NCBI GenBank assembly: GCA_964036315.1
Contig: OZ038496.1
Coordinates: 17,522,033-17,586,032, forward strand
Direction of reading: 5' to 3'
From: Acanthosepion esculentum
Lineage: Eukaryota > Mollusca > Cephalopoda > Sepiida > Sepiidae
Length of the DNA stretch: 64,000 nt
Shown here: positions 44,431 through 54,640 of the stretch, in pieces
Layout of the letters: every line of letters starts with the position of its first letter
Numbering within the stretch: position 1 is the first letter of the stretch
Notes under the pieces: model-generated
Told to the model about the DNA's origin: nothing
The model's database searches: none
Seen by the model: the letters and a program-made list of their open reading frames with translations, nothing else
Program-made: the position numbers and the translations under genes

Positions 44431-44668
44431 ACAAATAAATGGTTGAACGAGCAGGAACCGGTTGGGAATTAATGAATGAATCGCTTAATAAATGAGTGAG
44501 TGGGGTGTATATCTGAATGAAAAGATCAATGGCTAATGGGCAGGTTAAAATAAGACAGACCATATGAAAATGCTTTCGGATGGAACTAAATATTTTCCAC
44601 ATTTGTGGACCTTTGTTTGACTGCATGAGAGCGGCTTTAGGTAAGGGCGGTGCATGTTCGTAAGGCAT

Positions 44669-45014
44669 TTATTGATGAAAAGAAGTAGGTAGGGAGGATC
44701 AAAGAAAGAATAAAATTGAAAATGCAGCAACATGAAAGACGTAAATGATTTCAACGGCAATCTTTTTGATAGCATCATACAAATTTTAATATTATGCATT
44801 CTGTGAACAATAAAGTATAACCCAACGATATTTAATACATTGCTGTACACATACACGGTATTGATTTTACCCTGTTCACATTTCATGACCTACTAGATTG
44901 GTGGGGGACGTGGTATGTAATTCCACTTCATGGTATTTCTCAGGGCAATGTTAATGCTAATGCAAATATTAGCCGTTTCCCTACAGAAAAAAAAAAGATC
45001 TGGTTTTAATGTTT
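44669..45014. other. No recognisable feature
   Basis: No gene or repeat that I can name. Confidence 0.4.
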
Positions 45015-45245
45015 TTGATTGAAATTTAGGAAAATCTTTCTCTTAAAATACGTTTTCAAGAAAACAGGTTTCTCAAGACGGACCGCTTTTATTTCTCTTT
45101 CCAGTACTGATGGGGGTTTTCTTCTTAACTTTCTATTTGAAGTGGTGTGGAATGTTAACTTATTGATTAGGCCAGTATTTTCTTTTCGAGTTACATGTGC
45201 TGTCCATTTTAGTAGGTTGCTTCTGTTGATAGCCCTGAAGTGATG
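45015..45245 (-). repeat. Dispersed repeat family A
   Basis: In reverse complement it matches 1150-1450: ATTCCACACCACTTCAAAT, CCCCCATCAGTACTGGAAAG, CTTGAGAAA and TTTTAAGAGAAAGATTTT in the same order. Confidence 0.6.
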
Positions 45246-45517
45246 TGGTTTCTGTTATTTGGTACAGTTCTTTGTTTGTGATTCTGTAGTGTCCGTTGAC
45301 AAAGTTCAAAGAAAGAAGGCTATGGCCAAGACCATCAGGCTTCACTCACTGAAAGCCATTTTTAACCATTGACCTTAGGAAATTGTTGTAAGCAAAGATT
45401 ATTCATACCAAAGGAATTCCAGATATGTTCTATACTCAAAATATGACAAAATATCAACTTAAATCCTTCATCTATTAACTATGATTGTCCTATTTTTTGA
45501 TCAGTGTGTTAATATTG

Positions 45518-45519
<2 letters not shown>

Positions 45520-45563
<44 letters not shown>
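45520..45563. repeat. (TA)n microsatellite
   Basis: Uninterrupted TA run bordering the left arm of the next hairpin element. Confidence 0.95.
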
Positions 45564-45565
<2 letters not shown>

Positions 45566-45570
<5 letters not shown>

Positions 45571-46135
45571 TAAAAGTGAACATAGAAGTCAACACTTAGA
45601 GGCGACAGTCTGTTTCATGCTAGATGCAATCGTCAGGCAACTAGTGCTGTTATTTTTCTCGGCTATTAATAATAATAAATAAAAACAAGCAAAACAATTT
45701 GACCCAAATGAATAAGCAAATAAACGACTTCCGGTAATATAACCGCCATAATAGACTACCAACAATAAGCTATATGAACAAATTTTTACTACGTTAATAA
45801 AAACACCGAGCAAAATAAAAAAAAAATTGAAAAAAAATAAAAATAAAAAAAATAATAAAATAAAATAAAATAAAATAAATAAATAAATAAATAAGATAAA
45901 AAATAAAAATAAAATTAAATAAAAACAAGCAAAATAATTTGACACAAAAAAATAAATAAACAAATAAATGACTTCTGGTAAAAGTAACTGCCAAAATAGA
46001 TTACGCACAATGCACCACTGACCCTTATATATAAATAGCCGAGAAAAATAACAGCACTAGTTTCTTGACGATTGCATCTAGCATGAAACAGACTGTGGCC
46101 TCTAAGTGTTGACTTCTATGTTCACTTTTATATTT
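45566..46135. repeat. Long hairpin element, about 102-bp arms
   Basis: Arms 45566-45667 and 46034-46135 are reverse complements with few differences. Each carries the hammerhead-like core (45636-45612 minus; 46065-46089 plus, with the first C changed to T). The interior has a diverged direct repeat (about 45681-45770 and 45915-46011, AAACAAGCAAAAYAATTTGAC). After it, 46136-46205 repeats 11763-11834, and another TA run follows at 46205-46233. This appears to be the least deleted version of the 11.8 and 56.4 kb hairpins. Confidence 0.8.
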
Positions 46136-46289
46136 ACACACGCTCTATCTCTGATATTGAGCACTTTATCCCATAAATATAGCACACTTTAAGACTATAT
46201 TTCTTCATATATATATATATATATATATAATGATATATATTTTTATATATCATGCACACGTGTAGATGCACCAAAATAACAAATTTAGT

Positions 46290-46314
46290 CCAATGAAGTC
46301 CTAAAGGACAAAAC
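46290..46314 (+). repeat. Hammerhead-like motif, decayed
   Basis: CCAATGA-A-GTCC-TAAA-GGAC-AAAAC. The stem GTCC/GGAC is perfect. Two positions of the first box and the G of GAAAC differ from the signature. TG/TA microsatellites begin about 50 bases downstream. Confidence 0.45.
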
Positions 46315-46359
46315 ACACCACAAGAAAACTTTTTACACCGTCTAATATATTTTCTCCTA

Positions 46360-46379
46360 ATACACACACACGTGTGTGT

Positions 46380-46464
<85 letters not shown>

Positions 46465-46504
46465 TTTTTTTATAAAACCCAGGATCACAAACTCCCATCA
46501 ATCC

Positions 46505-46550
<46 letters not shown>
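46360..46550. repeat. (CA)n, (TG)n and (TA)n microsatellites
   Basis: CA then TG at 46361-46412, TA at 46413-46461, a 46-bp interlude, TA at 46508-46549. Confidence 0.95.
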
Positions 46551-46553
<3 letters not shown>

Positions 46554-46619
46554 TAAAGAGAAAGAACTGTCAGATTAAGAATCTAGAGTTCTTTAGCATT
46601 TACTTTATTTTTAAAAGTG

Positions 46620-47031
46620 CTTGATACAACGTTGAGCATAATATTTTAATAATATTTTTATTCAAAAAATATTTTACATCACTGTCAGACTATTTCTGCG
46701 ACCACATCACTGTTTACATCTCGCCACTTAACTCCCCAGACTGCAAACCCCTTGATTATTATTTGTGGGGTGCAGTCGATTGATAGACCAACAAAACTCC
46801 TTGTAACATCAAAGATAAACTGAAAGCAACTTAAACGAGAAGAAATGCAAGAGATTCTGAAGTTGTCTGAAGGCCGTGGTTGAAGCCAATGGTGATTTTT
46901 CTGAATAAATTTACTCTTTAGTATTTCAAGATATTTTTGTGTAATTTTGATAAATATATCTGTTAAAATAAAATTTCAGTGTTATTTTCATTTTTGCATA
47001 AGTTAGATGATAATTCATCCATCGCACCCTT
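46620..47031 (+). pseudogene. mariner transposase C-terminus and 3' end
   Basis: The frame near 46720 reads SPLNSPDCKPLDYYLWGAVD, with the third catalytic Asp in PLDYYLW. A later frame reads LKAVVEANGDFSE near 46870-46910, the normal C-terminus of this mariner type. The 3' noncoding part follows, and the end ATCCATCGCACCCT at 47030 matches the ends at 9344 and 26487. Left of about 46680 the sequence is shared with the foldback at 49975, not with the transposon. It is the 3' counterpart of the N-terminal remnant at 26.6 kb. Confidence 0.75.
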
Positions 47032-47048
47032 TATGTGAATGAAAGTAG

Positions 47049-47505
47049 TATTTGAATAAATGAATAAGTATTAATTTTTTTTTCAAATAATTCTTTTCAC
47101 TATTCTTCAGTTATGTTGTCTTAAATACTTTGTTCTAATATTCATTTTTTAAAATACCCTTTAAAAAGTGGTTCCAGGAAAAAATTTAAAACATTAGGTT
47201 TGTACTTTTATTGTACATTCACTCTCTAGCTTTCAAAACAGAGGATTCTAGGAACAGTTTTTGCACACTTAACTGTCTGGATCAGTGATTCTCAACCTCC
47301 GTGCTGTGGTACACTACTGTGCCATGAAATATTGTCACTGCATATGTATATATATATATGTGTGTGTGAGTGTGTGTAAGTAGTAATAGTACAGCATTAG
47401 TATTTGAATAAATGAATAAGTATTCAACTTTTTTCTCAAGTAATTCTTTTCACTATTCTTTGATTATGTTATTTTAAATACTTTGTTTTAATATTCATTA
47501 CGAAT
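47049..47505 (+). repeat. Direct repeat, about 107 bp, two copies
   Basis: 47049-47155 and 47399-47505 share AGTATTTGAATAAATGAATA and TTCTTTTCACTATTCTT. The second copy lies inside the hAT-type MITE and the first lies outside it. Confidence 0.65.
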
Positions 47506-47778
47506 AAATTAGTGTCTGCTTATTGCATATTCAATCAAACATTGAAGAAATCACAAAAGAAAAAAATACCAGGCACAAGTTTCACACTAAATAAGCTGCA
47601 TAAATAGTTGAATAGAAAAATTGAAATAAATTTCATATTTGTGTGTGTATTTTTTAAAGATCTCTTCTTTTATTTCACAACATTTAAATGTATACCTTTC
47701 AAAAATTTTGCCAAGTGTACTGTGATATTTTCATTTTCTCCTATGTGTGCCATTGCTTAAAAAGGTTGACAAACACTG
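47283..47778. mobile_element. hAT-type MITE
   Basis: The left end is CAGTGATTCTCAACCTCCGT. The right end, read in reverse complement from 47778, is CAGTGTTTGTCAACCTTTTT. Both fit the hAT consensus. Flanking 8-mers are not clearly duplicated. No transposase. A short TA/TG run lies at 47346-47370. Confidence 0.65.
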
Positions 47779-48319
47779 GGTTAGCCCAACTAACCCAAGA
47801 AGGCTTCACAGCAAAGAGAGATTGAATTATCTTTATGAAGGAAAGCATATCTCTCATTAAGATCTATCAAAGCCAGTATATTTTATTTTTATATCAGTAA
47901 TGTAAGCTAAGTAATTTTTGAGGAAATATTAATTTTATCCATAGCCCAATAATATTTTTTATTATTATTAGATCATATATTATATTATTTATTATATATA
48001 TATTATATTATTTTATATTATAATATTTGTTTTGATTATAATATGTTATATCTTGTTGATACGTATATTTGAGTAGACATTTCTATGTAGACACTTCTCT
48101 GATCTCTTACTACAACTCTCTTCAACTCTCAGCCTTGTGCGCAATTGTCAGATGATGCTGTGTTTAATTTATCATCACGGAGATATTAAAAAAACAATGG
48201 GAACATGTTTTTTATAACATCCACTCCCATATTTTTTTACGGGACTATTCTGAGGTTACCAATGAAAATGCTTTGTTTAACGAAGTAACTGTTTCTCATT
48301 TGTATAAATTTCTTTTTCA
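47779..48319. other. AT-rich, unassigned
   Basis: Contains a TTAT/ATAT-rich stretch at 47955-48060. A block near 47868 (CATTAAGATCTATCAAAGCC) resembles 27617. Confidence 0.4.
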
Positions 48320-48680
48320 TTCAGGGTTTGTGTTTTTTACCAGAACTTCAACTTTATAAATTTAAGCAAAGTATTAGATTGGCTGCTAGTTCTCATCCTT
48401 TAACAGTTAAAATGGCTAGATGTAACCATAAGTTCTATGTCAACAGTTTCCTCTCTTGCACTTGTCGCGTGTGGAAATCTCTTCCAGTCGCTTGCTTTCC
48501 AGTCAGTTTTGATCTTCAATAATTTAAATGCAATGTCAATCATTATCTTTTATGTTCTTAATTTGTGTTCTTTTATTGTCCTCTTTCCTTAATGTTTTTT
48601 CTCATATTCTCTTACACGCATTAACTCCTTGCGTCTTAGTGGCTTTATTATCTTGTTTGGGGTAAAATAGTTAAAAAAAT
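48320..48680 (+). mobile_element. LINE-J fragment
   Basis: Reads LPELQLYKFKQSIRLAASSH, then TVKMARCNHKFYVNSFLSCT, RVWKSLPVACFPVSFDLQ, stop, FKCNVNHYL, and a tail GTCTTAGTGGCTTTATTATC, TTGTTTGGGGTAAAATAG. The truncation point is around the LHEF block. Confidence 0.8.
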
Positions 48681-48829
48681 GTAATTTGTTCCTTTGTCTA
48701 CAGATTGAAAACTATGTCTAACTGACAAATTGATGATTCTTCAAGATTTAATGATAGTGCATTGAATAAATGGCAGAAACTGATAATAACTAAATTTTCA
48801 GAGGTTGATTTTTCAAAGTTGTGTGAGAA
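48681..48829. other. No recognisable feature
   Basis: Short AT-rich segment. Confidence 0.4.
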
Positions 48830-49170
48830 TTGGTCAGAAAAAACACGAAAAAATATATAGACGTCCAATAAACAAATCAATTCCACAATTATCTCTGTCC
48901 CTCAATATCAAGTATGCAACTCCTCATCAGAAACGAGACTCCCTCTTGACTGAGCGTACTGTGCTTTTATGCACCTGACCCAGCCATCACTCAGCCAGTG
49001 AACACCCAGAACCAGTCAATAAAAGTGACACCACCACTTTTGTCTACACAAAGTGCTACCTGATTCCGAAGCTCACCAATTCGCCATCTCCACACTCCAT
49101 TGCAAAACATACACATAACACTAGCCCTTTTGGGTTGCCAAGGTAAGTCTCCGCTACAAAAGCCTGCCAT
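48830..49170 (-). promoter_or_regulatory. GC-richer promoter- or LTR-like segment
   Basis: On the minus strand TGTAGCGGAGACTTACC near 49160 is followed by a TATA-like GTGCATAAAAGCAC near 48975. The GC content rises against the neighbours. It could be a solo LTR or an exon region: an 86-codon minus frame (49251-48991) covers it. No recognisable domain, no clear LTR ends and no target duplication. Confidence 0.25.
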
Positions 49171-49974
49171 TTTGAGAATATTAGTACAACATTGCTTTAG
49201 CATTAAAAAATTATTAGGAAAGATCATTGCCATCAGAAATTTGAAATTCAAATCTCAACAGTAATTGATTTAAATTTTTTTTTTTTTAATTTTTGTAGTT
49301 CAGTTTTTTTCTGTATTTATTGGAGATGCCACTTATTTTTTGATGTTTCTGTTTTCTTCCCTGAAGTTTGAGGTGAGAAGTCTAATGCCAGGTTATGCTT
49401 TGGTGAGCTGTCAAAAATTATGAGATTTGCACTGAGGCAAATCTTGGTATGTCCAATTTGATGAAAGATTTTTAAGTGAACATACACTTGTATATTTATG
49501 AGAAAGCTTTCTCCAGGTATTATCTTTAATCCTTCTCAATGTCCTCTGAGAGAAATTCTTCTGTTCCATGAACCGGGGGAATGGTAAGATTCCAACAAAG
49601 TTTATTACAATGGGCAGTTCTGCTGCTGCTCCAAGACATGAAGTAAAGGAAGAAAGGAAAGAAGAGAAAGAGAGGCGCATAAAATAAAGGGAGAGAAAGA
49701 GAGAGACCGATAAGTGTGTATGTGGAAAGAAGTCTAAAGAGAAAGAGAGGGATGTAAAGAAAAAGGGAGAGATAGACAAATGACTAAATAGAGATGTGTA
49801 AACAAGTTTGAGGAGAAAGACTTTTTCATTTAGTTTCTTTTTCTTTTTGTTCATGCGTCCATCTCTTTTGCCAATAAATATACCACATTGTTATAATAGA
49901 AGATCTGCCAAGAATGGTGAAATATCCTAAGAACATGGACGTAAACTTACATATATTATAAGAATGTTGAATAA
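49171..49974. repeat. Unassigned, with a GA tract at about 49630-49830
   Basis: The GA tract is AG-rich on the plus strand; the 147-codon minus frame through it is a Ser/Phe artefact. The rest is unassigned. Confidence 0.6.
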
Positions 49975-50660
49975 GATTTATAATCTGGTGTTCTTAGCAA
50001 TTATTTTTATTTTTAAAAAAAAGTGCTCGATCCAAACAGTAGGGCATAATATCATAATAATTTTCTTTTTTAAAAATATGATTCCATCACAACACAGAAA
50101 TTTCTGTTTCGAAACTGAAACTAAAATTTAAACGTAAAAATAAAAGATTGTCATTCCCTTGTCAAGTGATGTTAGAAATAACTTTCTGAGAAATATTACT
50201 TAACTTATAAACACAGACAATCTTTATATTTTGAGGCATTAAGGTTAAGGGAAAATTTATTTTTTGTTATTGAAAACTTAGACGAAACACTGAATAATGG
50301 ATGTCTATGATTGTGAGCAGGCACCCCCACCCCACGTAAACTTAACCTGACTTTGTAAATCACATATATTTGATACATAAGTTGTCTAAGGAAATTAAAA
50401 CCCAACCACCCCTAATCAAAATAGATTGAATTTTCCTTAACCTTAACAACTCAAAATACTAAGATTGTCTGTGCTTATAAATTACGTAATATTTCTTAGA
50501 AAGTTATTCCAAACATCGCTTGACAAGAGAATGAAACTCTGGATTTTAAGTTTAATTTTTATATTTAAATTTACAACTTTAGTTTCAGTTTTGAAACATA
50601 GAAATTTCTGTATCACAAAGGAATCATAATTTTAAAAAAGAAATAATTATAATAAAGACG
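49975..50660. repeat. Foldback element, about 220-bp arms
   Basis: Arms about 50049-50270 and 50430-50660 are reverse complements at roughly 85% by eye. Landmarks: CACAGAAATTTCTGT, CTTGTCAAGTGATGTT, AATAACTTTCTGAGAAATAT and CACAGACAATCTT. The 160-base spacer has a CACCCCCACCCCAC run. The left extension 49975-50048 (AAAGTGCTCGATCCAAAC) is shared with 46600-46680. No coding frame. Confidence 0.8.
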
Positions 50661-50775
50661 TAATTTTACTATGGATGATCTCGTGATTAAAGCACATTCT
50701 ATACATTTGTACCTTAAGTGTCCCCTTTCCTTCATGCACATGTGTAAACACATCAACTTAAACATCAGTTTTAGT

Positions 50776-50805
50776 CTGATGAAATCCTGATGGGTTAAAT
50801 GTGTC
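50776..50805 (+). repeat. Hammerhead-like motif
   Basis: CTGATGA-A-ATCC-TGAT-GGGT-TAAAT-GTGTC. The first box is canonical, the stem has one U-G pair, and GAAAC is changed to TAAAT. A TA tract begins 60 bases further on. Confidence 0.4.
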
Positions 50806-50861
50806 ACATTCAAATCTTTACCAGTTTGTCATATATTTTCATAAAATTCTTCTGGTATACA

Positions 50862-50864
<3 letters not shown>

Positions 50865-50911
<47 letters not shown>

Positions 50912-51114
50912 GAAAAGGACAAAATCCGACAATTATTTTAAGACATGTTTTATGTTTATACTTTCTTTTTATAGATACAAATATTTAAGTATTTTATTAT
51001 TTATTATTTTATTATTTATTATTATAAAATAAATAATATTTATTATAAAAAGAGCATTTACTTAAATATTTGTATCTATAAAAAGAACATATAAACATAA
51101 AAAATTTCTTAAAA

Positions 51115-51174
<60 letters not shown>

Positions 51175-51200
51175 CATAAATATATATATATATAATAATA
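50865..51200. repeat. (TA)n tracts and hairpin repeat
   Basis: TA runs at 50865-50908 and 51117-51169 bracket a hairpin (arms about 50933-50990 and 51058-51113, GATACAAATATTTAAGTA type). The same hairpin family is at 27030-27200. Confidence 0.85.
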
Positions 51201-51379
51201 ACATAAATAGCTCACTTGATAAGACACCAGAGGTGTTGAAAGAAAATGGCTATTTTTGTAGTGATTTTATAACATATTTATGTTATAATTTTCAAATAAA
51301 TAATTATATTTGCTCTACTCTTTTAAGAAAAGTAATTGTTGGCTATTGGAATTAATTCCGTATACACCAATCCTATACT

Positions 51380-51431
<52 letters not shown>

Positions 51432-51987
51432 TATAAATTATATATATAAATTATATATCGTTTTCTCATAAGCCATTATCAAAGATATTTTGTGCTATGT
51501 CAGTTTTATCATTTTTTAAACACTCACATCTTCACATAGTAATTTGTATTTTAATGCCATTTTTTATTTATTAAATACAGTTAGTATTTTTTTCCTAAAT
51601 TTGATGACATTTAATTGCTTTTAAGTTGTTTGTTTGTATGCTTAAAACTGCAATATTTGTTGTTTGCAATTTATGTAATATAATATTCTTTTTGTGTTAT
51701 TGGTAAGGATACTTTATATTGGTTGGTCATATGGGATTTAAAGGAACTAGTATCAGATAAATGATATATTAATTGACACAATATAGTATGCATGATAAAT
51801 TATTTTTGTATTATTTGTAAGAATTTATCAGATTTTTTTGTTTTGTTGGTGATATATGATTTAATTAAAGTATTAATTGATAAATGGCAATGTTAATCAG
51901 CATGATAATGTAGTGGTAGTGTAACCAATATCTGCATTGTTTACATTGTTATTAATTTTATGTTATTGGTATATATGTTTGTATATA
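51201..51987. other. AT-rich with (TA)n at 51380-51440
   Basis: A diverged repeat: parts of 51466-51720 resemble 54529-54575 and 55570-55760. No gene. Confidence 0.5.
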
Positions 51988-52134
51988 AGTTATCTTCTGT
52001 TAATTTCCCTCTGAAAGTTCTCCACAGTGGATAAAGGCGTTAGTTAGATCCAGTGACAGGACCCAAAGACTATGAGTTCAATACCTGGTTAAGGCAGTGG
52101 AGAACTTTCAGAGGGAAATTAACAGGAGATAACT
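51988..52134. repeat. 38-bp inverted repeat with a tRNA-like loop
   Basis: Arms 51988-52025 and 52097-52134 differ at one position (GTTAATTTCCCTCTGAAAG). The 71-nt loop holds a B-box-like GAGTTCAATACC and a weak A-box-like GGCGTTAGTTAGATCC. It could be a Pol III-transcribed hairpin or a tRNA-derived pseudogene caught in an inverted repeat. Cloverleaf pairing is poor. Confidence 0.55.
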
Positions 52135-52139
52135 GATAA

Positions 52140-52321
52140 CTGACATCCATTAAACATGGCACGTGGAACTAGAATAGTCTACCCCAGTGAGCGAAATAAA
52201 GGGTTCAGTTTGACATTCCAACCACCTTAAGAAGGCCGGAGTGTACAATGGCCATAACGCTGTAATAAATATGGCGACAAAGATGAGGACAATAGTCCGA
52301 ATAATGTGAATAATGTAAATA
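52140..52321 (+). repeat. Stem-loop element with hammerhead-like core, third copy
   Basis: Shares ACATGGCACGTGGAAC, AATAAAGGGTTCAGTTTGAC and the end GATGAGGACAATAGTCCGAA with the copies at 15.3 and 22.6 kb. The core at 52226-52258 is CTTAAGA-A-GGCC...GGCC-ATAACG. The left inverted end is missing. Confidence 0.6.
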
Positions 52322-52405
52322 CATACATATTAAATGGTTGCCGAAAATTTAATAAAAAGATGTCAAGTAAATGGAAAAGACATCTTTGTGCAAACAAGAG
52401 ATATG

Positions 52406-52407
<2 letters not shown>

Positions 52408-52451
<44 letters not shown>

Positions 52452-53400
52452 ATCCATTTAATTGAGTGGGGGGAGAGATAATTAAAAAGTAATAGAGAGA
52501 TTAAAAGAAAGGATGGTGAGAATGAAATAGGGAGAGAAAGAGGAAAAGGAAAGAGAGAAGGAAGAAAGCACAGAGATAGTAATGGCGATATAATTAGAGG
52601 AGAAAACGAAAGATATAGATGGCAGTGATACGGAGAAAGATAAGAAGGTGAAAAGAGAAAGAAAATAAGAGAAAATTGTGTAAGTGATAGAGAGATTAGG
52701 ACTAAAAAACAAACAAGAGAGAGGTAGAGATAGTATTAGAACAGTGAGAGAGGAAGTAAGATAAAATTGAAAAGAAAGAAAGAATGAGTAAGTAATAAAA
52801 TACAGAGAGAGAGAGAAAGAGAGACAGGACATCTGAAGAGAGTGAAAAGTGAAGGCAAGAAGAAAAAGAGCATAATGGAGACAGAGGAAAGAGAGAGAGC
52901 GAGTGTGTGTGTAATAGAATTGAGAGGAAGAGGGTAGACACAGCATTCAAAGAAAGAGAGACAGCGAAAGTATAAAACAGGATTAAAGAGAAGGTGAGTA
53001 ATAGAATAAAGAGAGAATAAGAAATAATAGGTGAGAGAGAAAGAGACAGAGGGTAATAGAATAGAGGAAGAGAAAGAAAAGAATGAAGAGAAAGAGAAAG
53101 ACTAAGAGAAAAAGAGGGAAAAAAGGATTGATAAGAAAGAAAGAGAGGGTAACAGAATAAAGAAAGAAGAAGACAGAGATTAGAGAAAGACAAACAGAAA
53201 AGAGAGAAATTTAGACAGGATTGACAAGAGAGAAAGAGAGAGAGAGAGAGTAATAGAATTAAGGAGGAGAAAGAGAAAGACTAACAGAAAAGAGAGAGGG
53301 GATAAGACAGGATTAAAGAGTGAGAGGTAATAGAAAAGAGAGTGTAAGACAGGGAAGAGAAAAAAGAAAGAAAATAGAATATAGAGAGAGTAAGAAAGGG
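52408..53400 (+). repeat. GA-rich polypurine tract
   Basis: About 1 kb of AG-rich sequence starting with a pure (GA)n at 52408-52447. The minus-strand frames of 154 and 163 codons are low-complexity artefacts. Confidence 0.95.
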
Positions 53401-53813
53401 TGACAACTGGTTGGTTTGTTGGTTGTTGCCATTAAGCAGCATATCAACACCTCTATGGGTTATTTAATGCTAAAATCTAAATATTTTGTATGCAATTTTA
53501 ATCTATTTATTTTTAGAGAGAAATAATAATGCTTTTCGTGATACAAGTCTTACTAATCAACCCATAGCTGTGGGGAGAAAAGCTGGATTCATACTTTCCC
53601 CAAGGGTATTTGTGCGTAAGTGAATATAATGAACCCAACTGGAATTGGAACTCGGCTCACCAATTAACAATTCCGAGCCATTATCCACAGCACCACCTAC
53701 ACATCCAAAGCATAGAGTACCTGGTATTCCCAAGCAGTCACCCATCAGGCTTGATGTTACTTAACTTTGGTGATCATAAGGGAACCAGTGTTTCAGTGTG
53801 ATGTGGCCATAGT
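53400..53813 (-). mobile_element. Composite SINE: 5S-like head, tRNA-like region, OR-type body
   Basis: Read on the minus strand from 53812: a 5S rRNA-like segment, a tRNA-Arg-like region (GGATAATGGCTCGGAATTG and B box GAGTTCCAATTCC, 53697-53633), then the OR-type body (ACCCTTGGGGAAAGTATGAA, CAGCTATGGGTTGATTAG), and a 3' block (ACCCATAGAGGTGTTGATAT) shared with 10250-10320. It splits a GA tract. 5S plus tRNA heads are known in other animal SINEs (AmnSINE1); whether this is a family or a chance fusion is open. Confidence 0.7.
53707..53812 (-). pseudogene. 5S rRNA-like pseudogene segment
   Basis: The minus strand matches 5S rRNA through nearly its whole length: GGCCACATCACACTGAA, a GATCACCAAAGTTAAGTAAC block (A-box region), GATGGGTGACTGCTTGGGAA and TACCAGGT (C-box region). 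About 11 bases between them, where GGTTAGTACTT would lie, are deleted. Total about 106 nt against about 120. It cannot be a functional 5S RNA but retains parts of the internal Pol III promoter. Confidence 0.85.
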
Positions 53814-53819
53814 CCAAGA

Positions 53820-54110
53820 TTGGAGAGAAAAAAAGAAGAAGAAAAAGAGTGAAAGAGTAAGGCCAAAACTTGAAAGAGAGCAATGGAAAAAGATAGACTG
53901 AATAGAAAAAGGAAGAAAAATCGAATATAGAAAGAGTAAGGTCAGATTGAAGAGAAATAAAAGGGAAAGAGAGAGAGTAAGAGAAGGAAAGTAGAGGGAC
54001 AGTAGAGGGGAATAGAGAAGGAGGAAGAAGAAATCAAAGAGAATGCGAGAGGGAGAGTAACAGAATAGAGGGACTATGAAAACAGTTAGAAGAGAAAACT
54101 AGAGAGTGTT

Positions 54111-54147
<37 letters not shown>

Positions 54148-54150
54148 ACA
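53820..54150 (+). repeat. GA-rich polypurine tract, second part
   Basis: Continuation of the GA tract beyond the SINE, ending with a pure (GA)n at 54113-54136. Confidence 0.9.
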
Positions 54151-54154
54151 AAGG

Positions 54155-54375
54155 ATGAGACTAAAATATCCTGAGGGAGTTGTGTGTAGAGATTGGACAC
54201 CATTTGCATCTCAAGTGAAGAAGCCTACACGAAAGATGGGACATTTGATTTGCCCTGAGAGCAAGGAAGATGAATTGATAAGAGGTTTGTTGACAAGAGA
54301 ACCAGTCTCAACTTGCTACTGGTCAACTCACTTCAACCTGAAACAGTATTCAACAAACACTGTGACATATATATA
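54155..54375 (+). CDS. Unassigned coding-like open frame
   Basis: From ATG at 54155 the frame reads MRLKYPEGVVCRDWTPFASQ, then VKKPTRKMGHLICPESKEDE and LIRGLLTREPVSTCYWSTHF before it enters a TA microsatellite. The residues are balanced and unlike nearby low-complexity frames. I do not recognise a domain. The ATG directly follows a GA tract, which is not a good splice acceptor on this strand. It may be a decayed exon, a transposon frame or chance. Confidence 0.25.
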
Positions 54376-54640
54376 TATATATATGTATATATATGTAAGT
54401 TTGATCAAAGACCAATATAAGTTCTTTCTAAAGGATTTTTTATTTATTTTTTTTATATTTTAGAAACATTTGAACTTTTTGCTGATTTCTGGTACATACT
54501 CAGATAGAAATTGTTCAATGTCAGTATTCATAAACCATTATAAAAGCGTTTTTGTTTCTTGTGCTATGTCAGTATAACAGGAGTCGGCGATATAAGAAAG
54601 GTTTATTTTGCCAATTACATTTCCCCTATTATGGCCATTA
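54376..54640. repeat. (TA)n run and AT-rich sequence
   Basis: TA with TG interruption at 54364-54398, then AT-rich sequence including a segment shared with 51466-51500. Confidence 0.7.

Noticed and set aside
45589..46008. 139-codon hydrophobic minus frame as a membrane protein
   Set aside because: It is the reverse of an A-rich interior of a hairpin element and gives only Phe, Leu, Tyr and Ile.
52482..53193. Minus-strand frames of 154 and 163 codons as membrane proteins
   Set aside because: Low-complexity Ser/Leu/Phe translation of the GA tract complement.
53707..53812. Functional 5S rRNA gene
   Set aside because: An internal deletion of about 11 bases and many changes; it is fused to a SINE.
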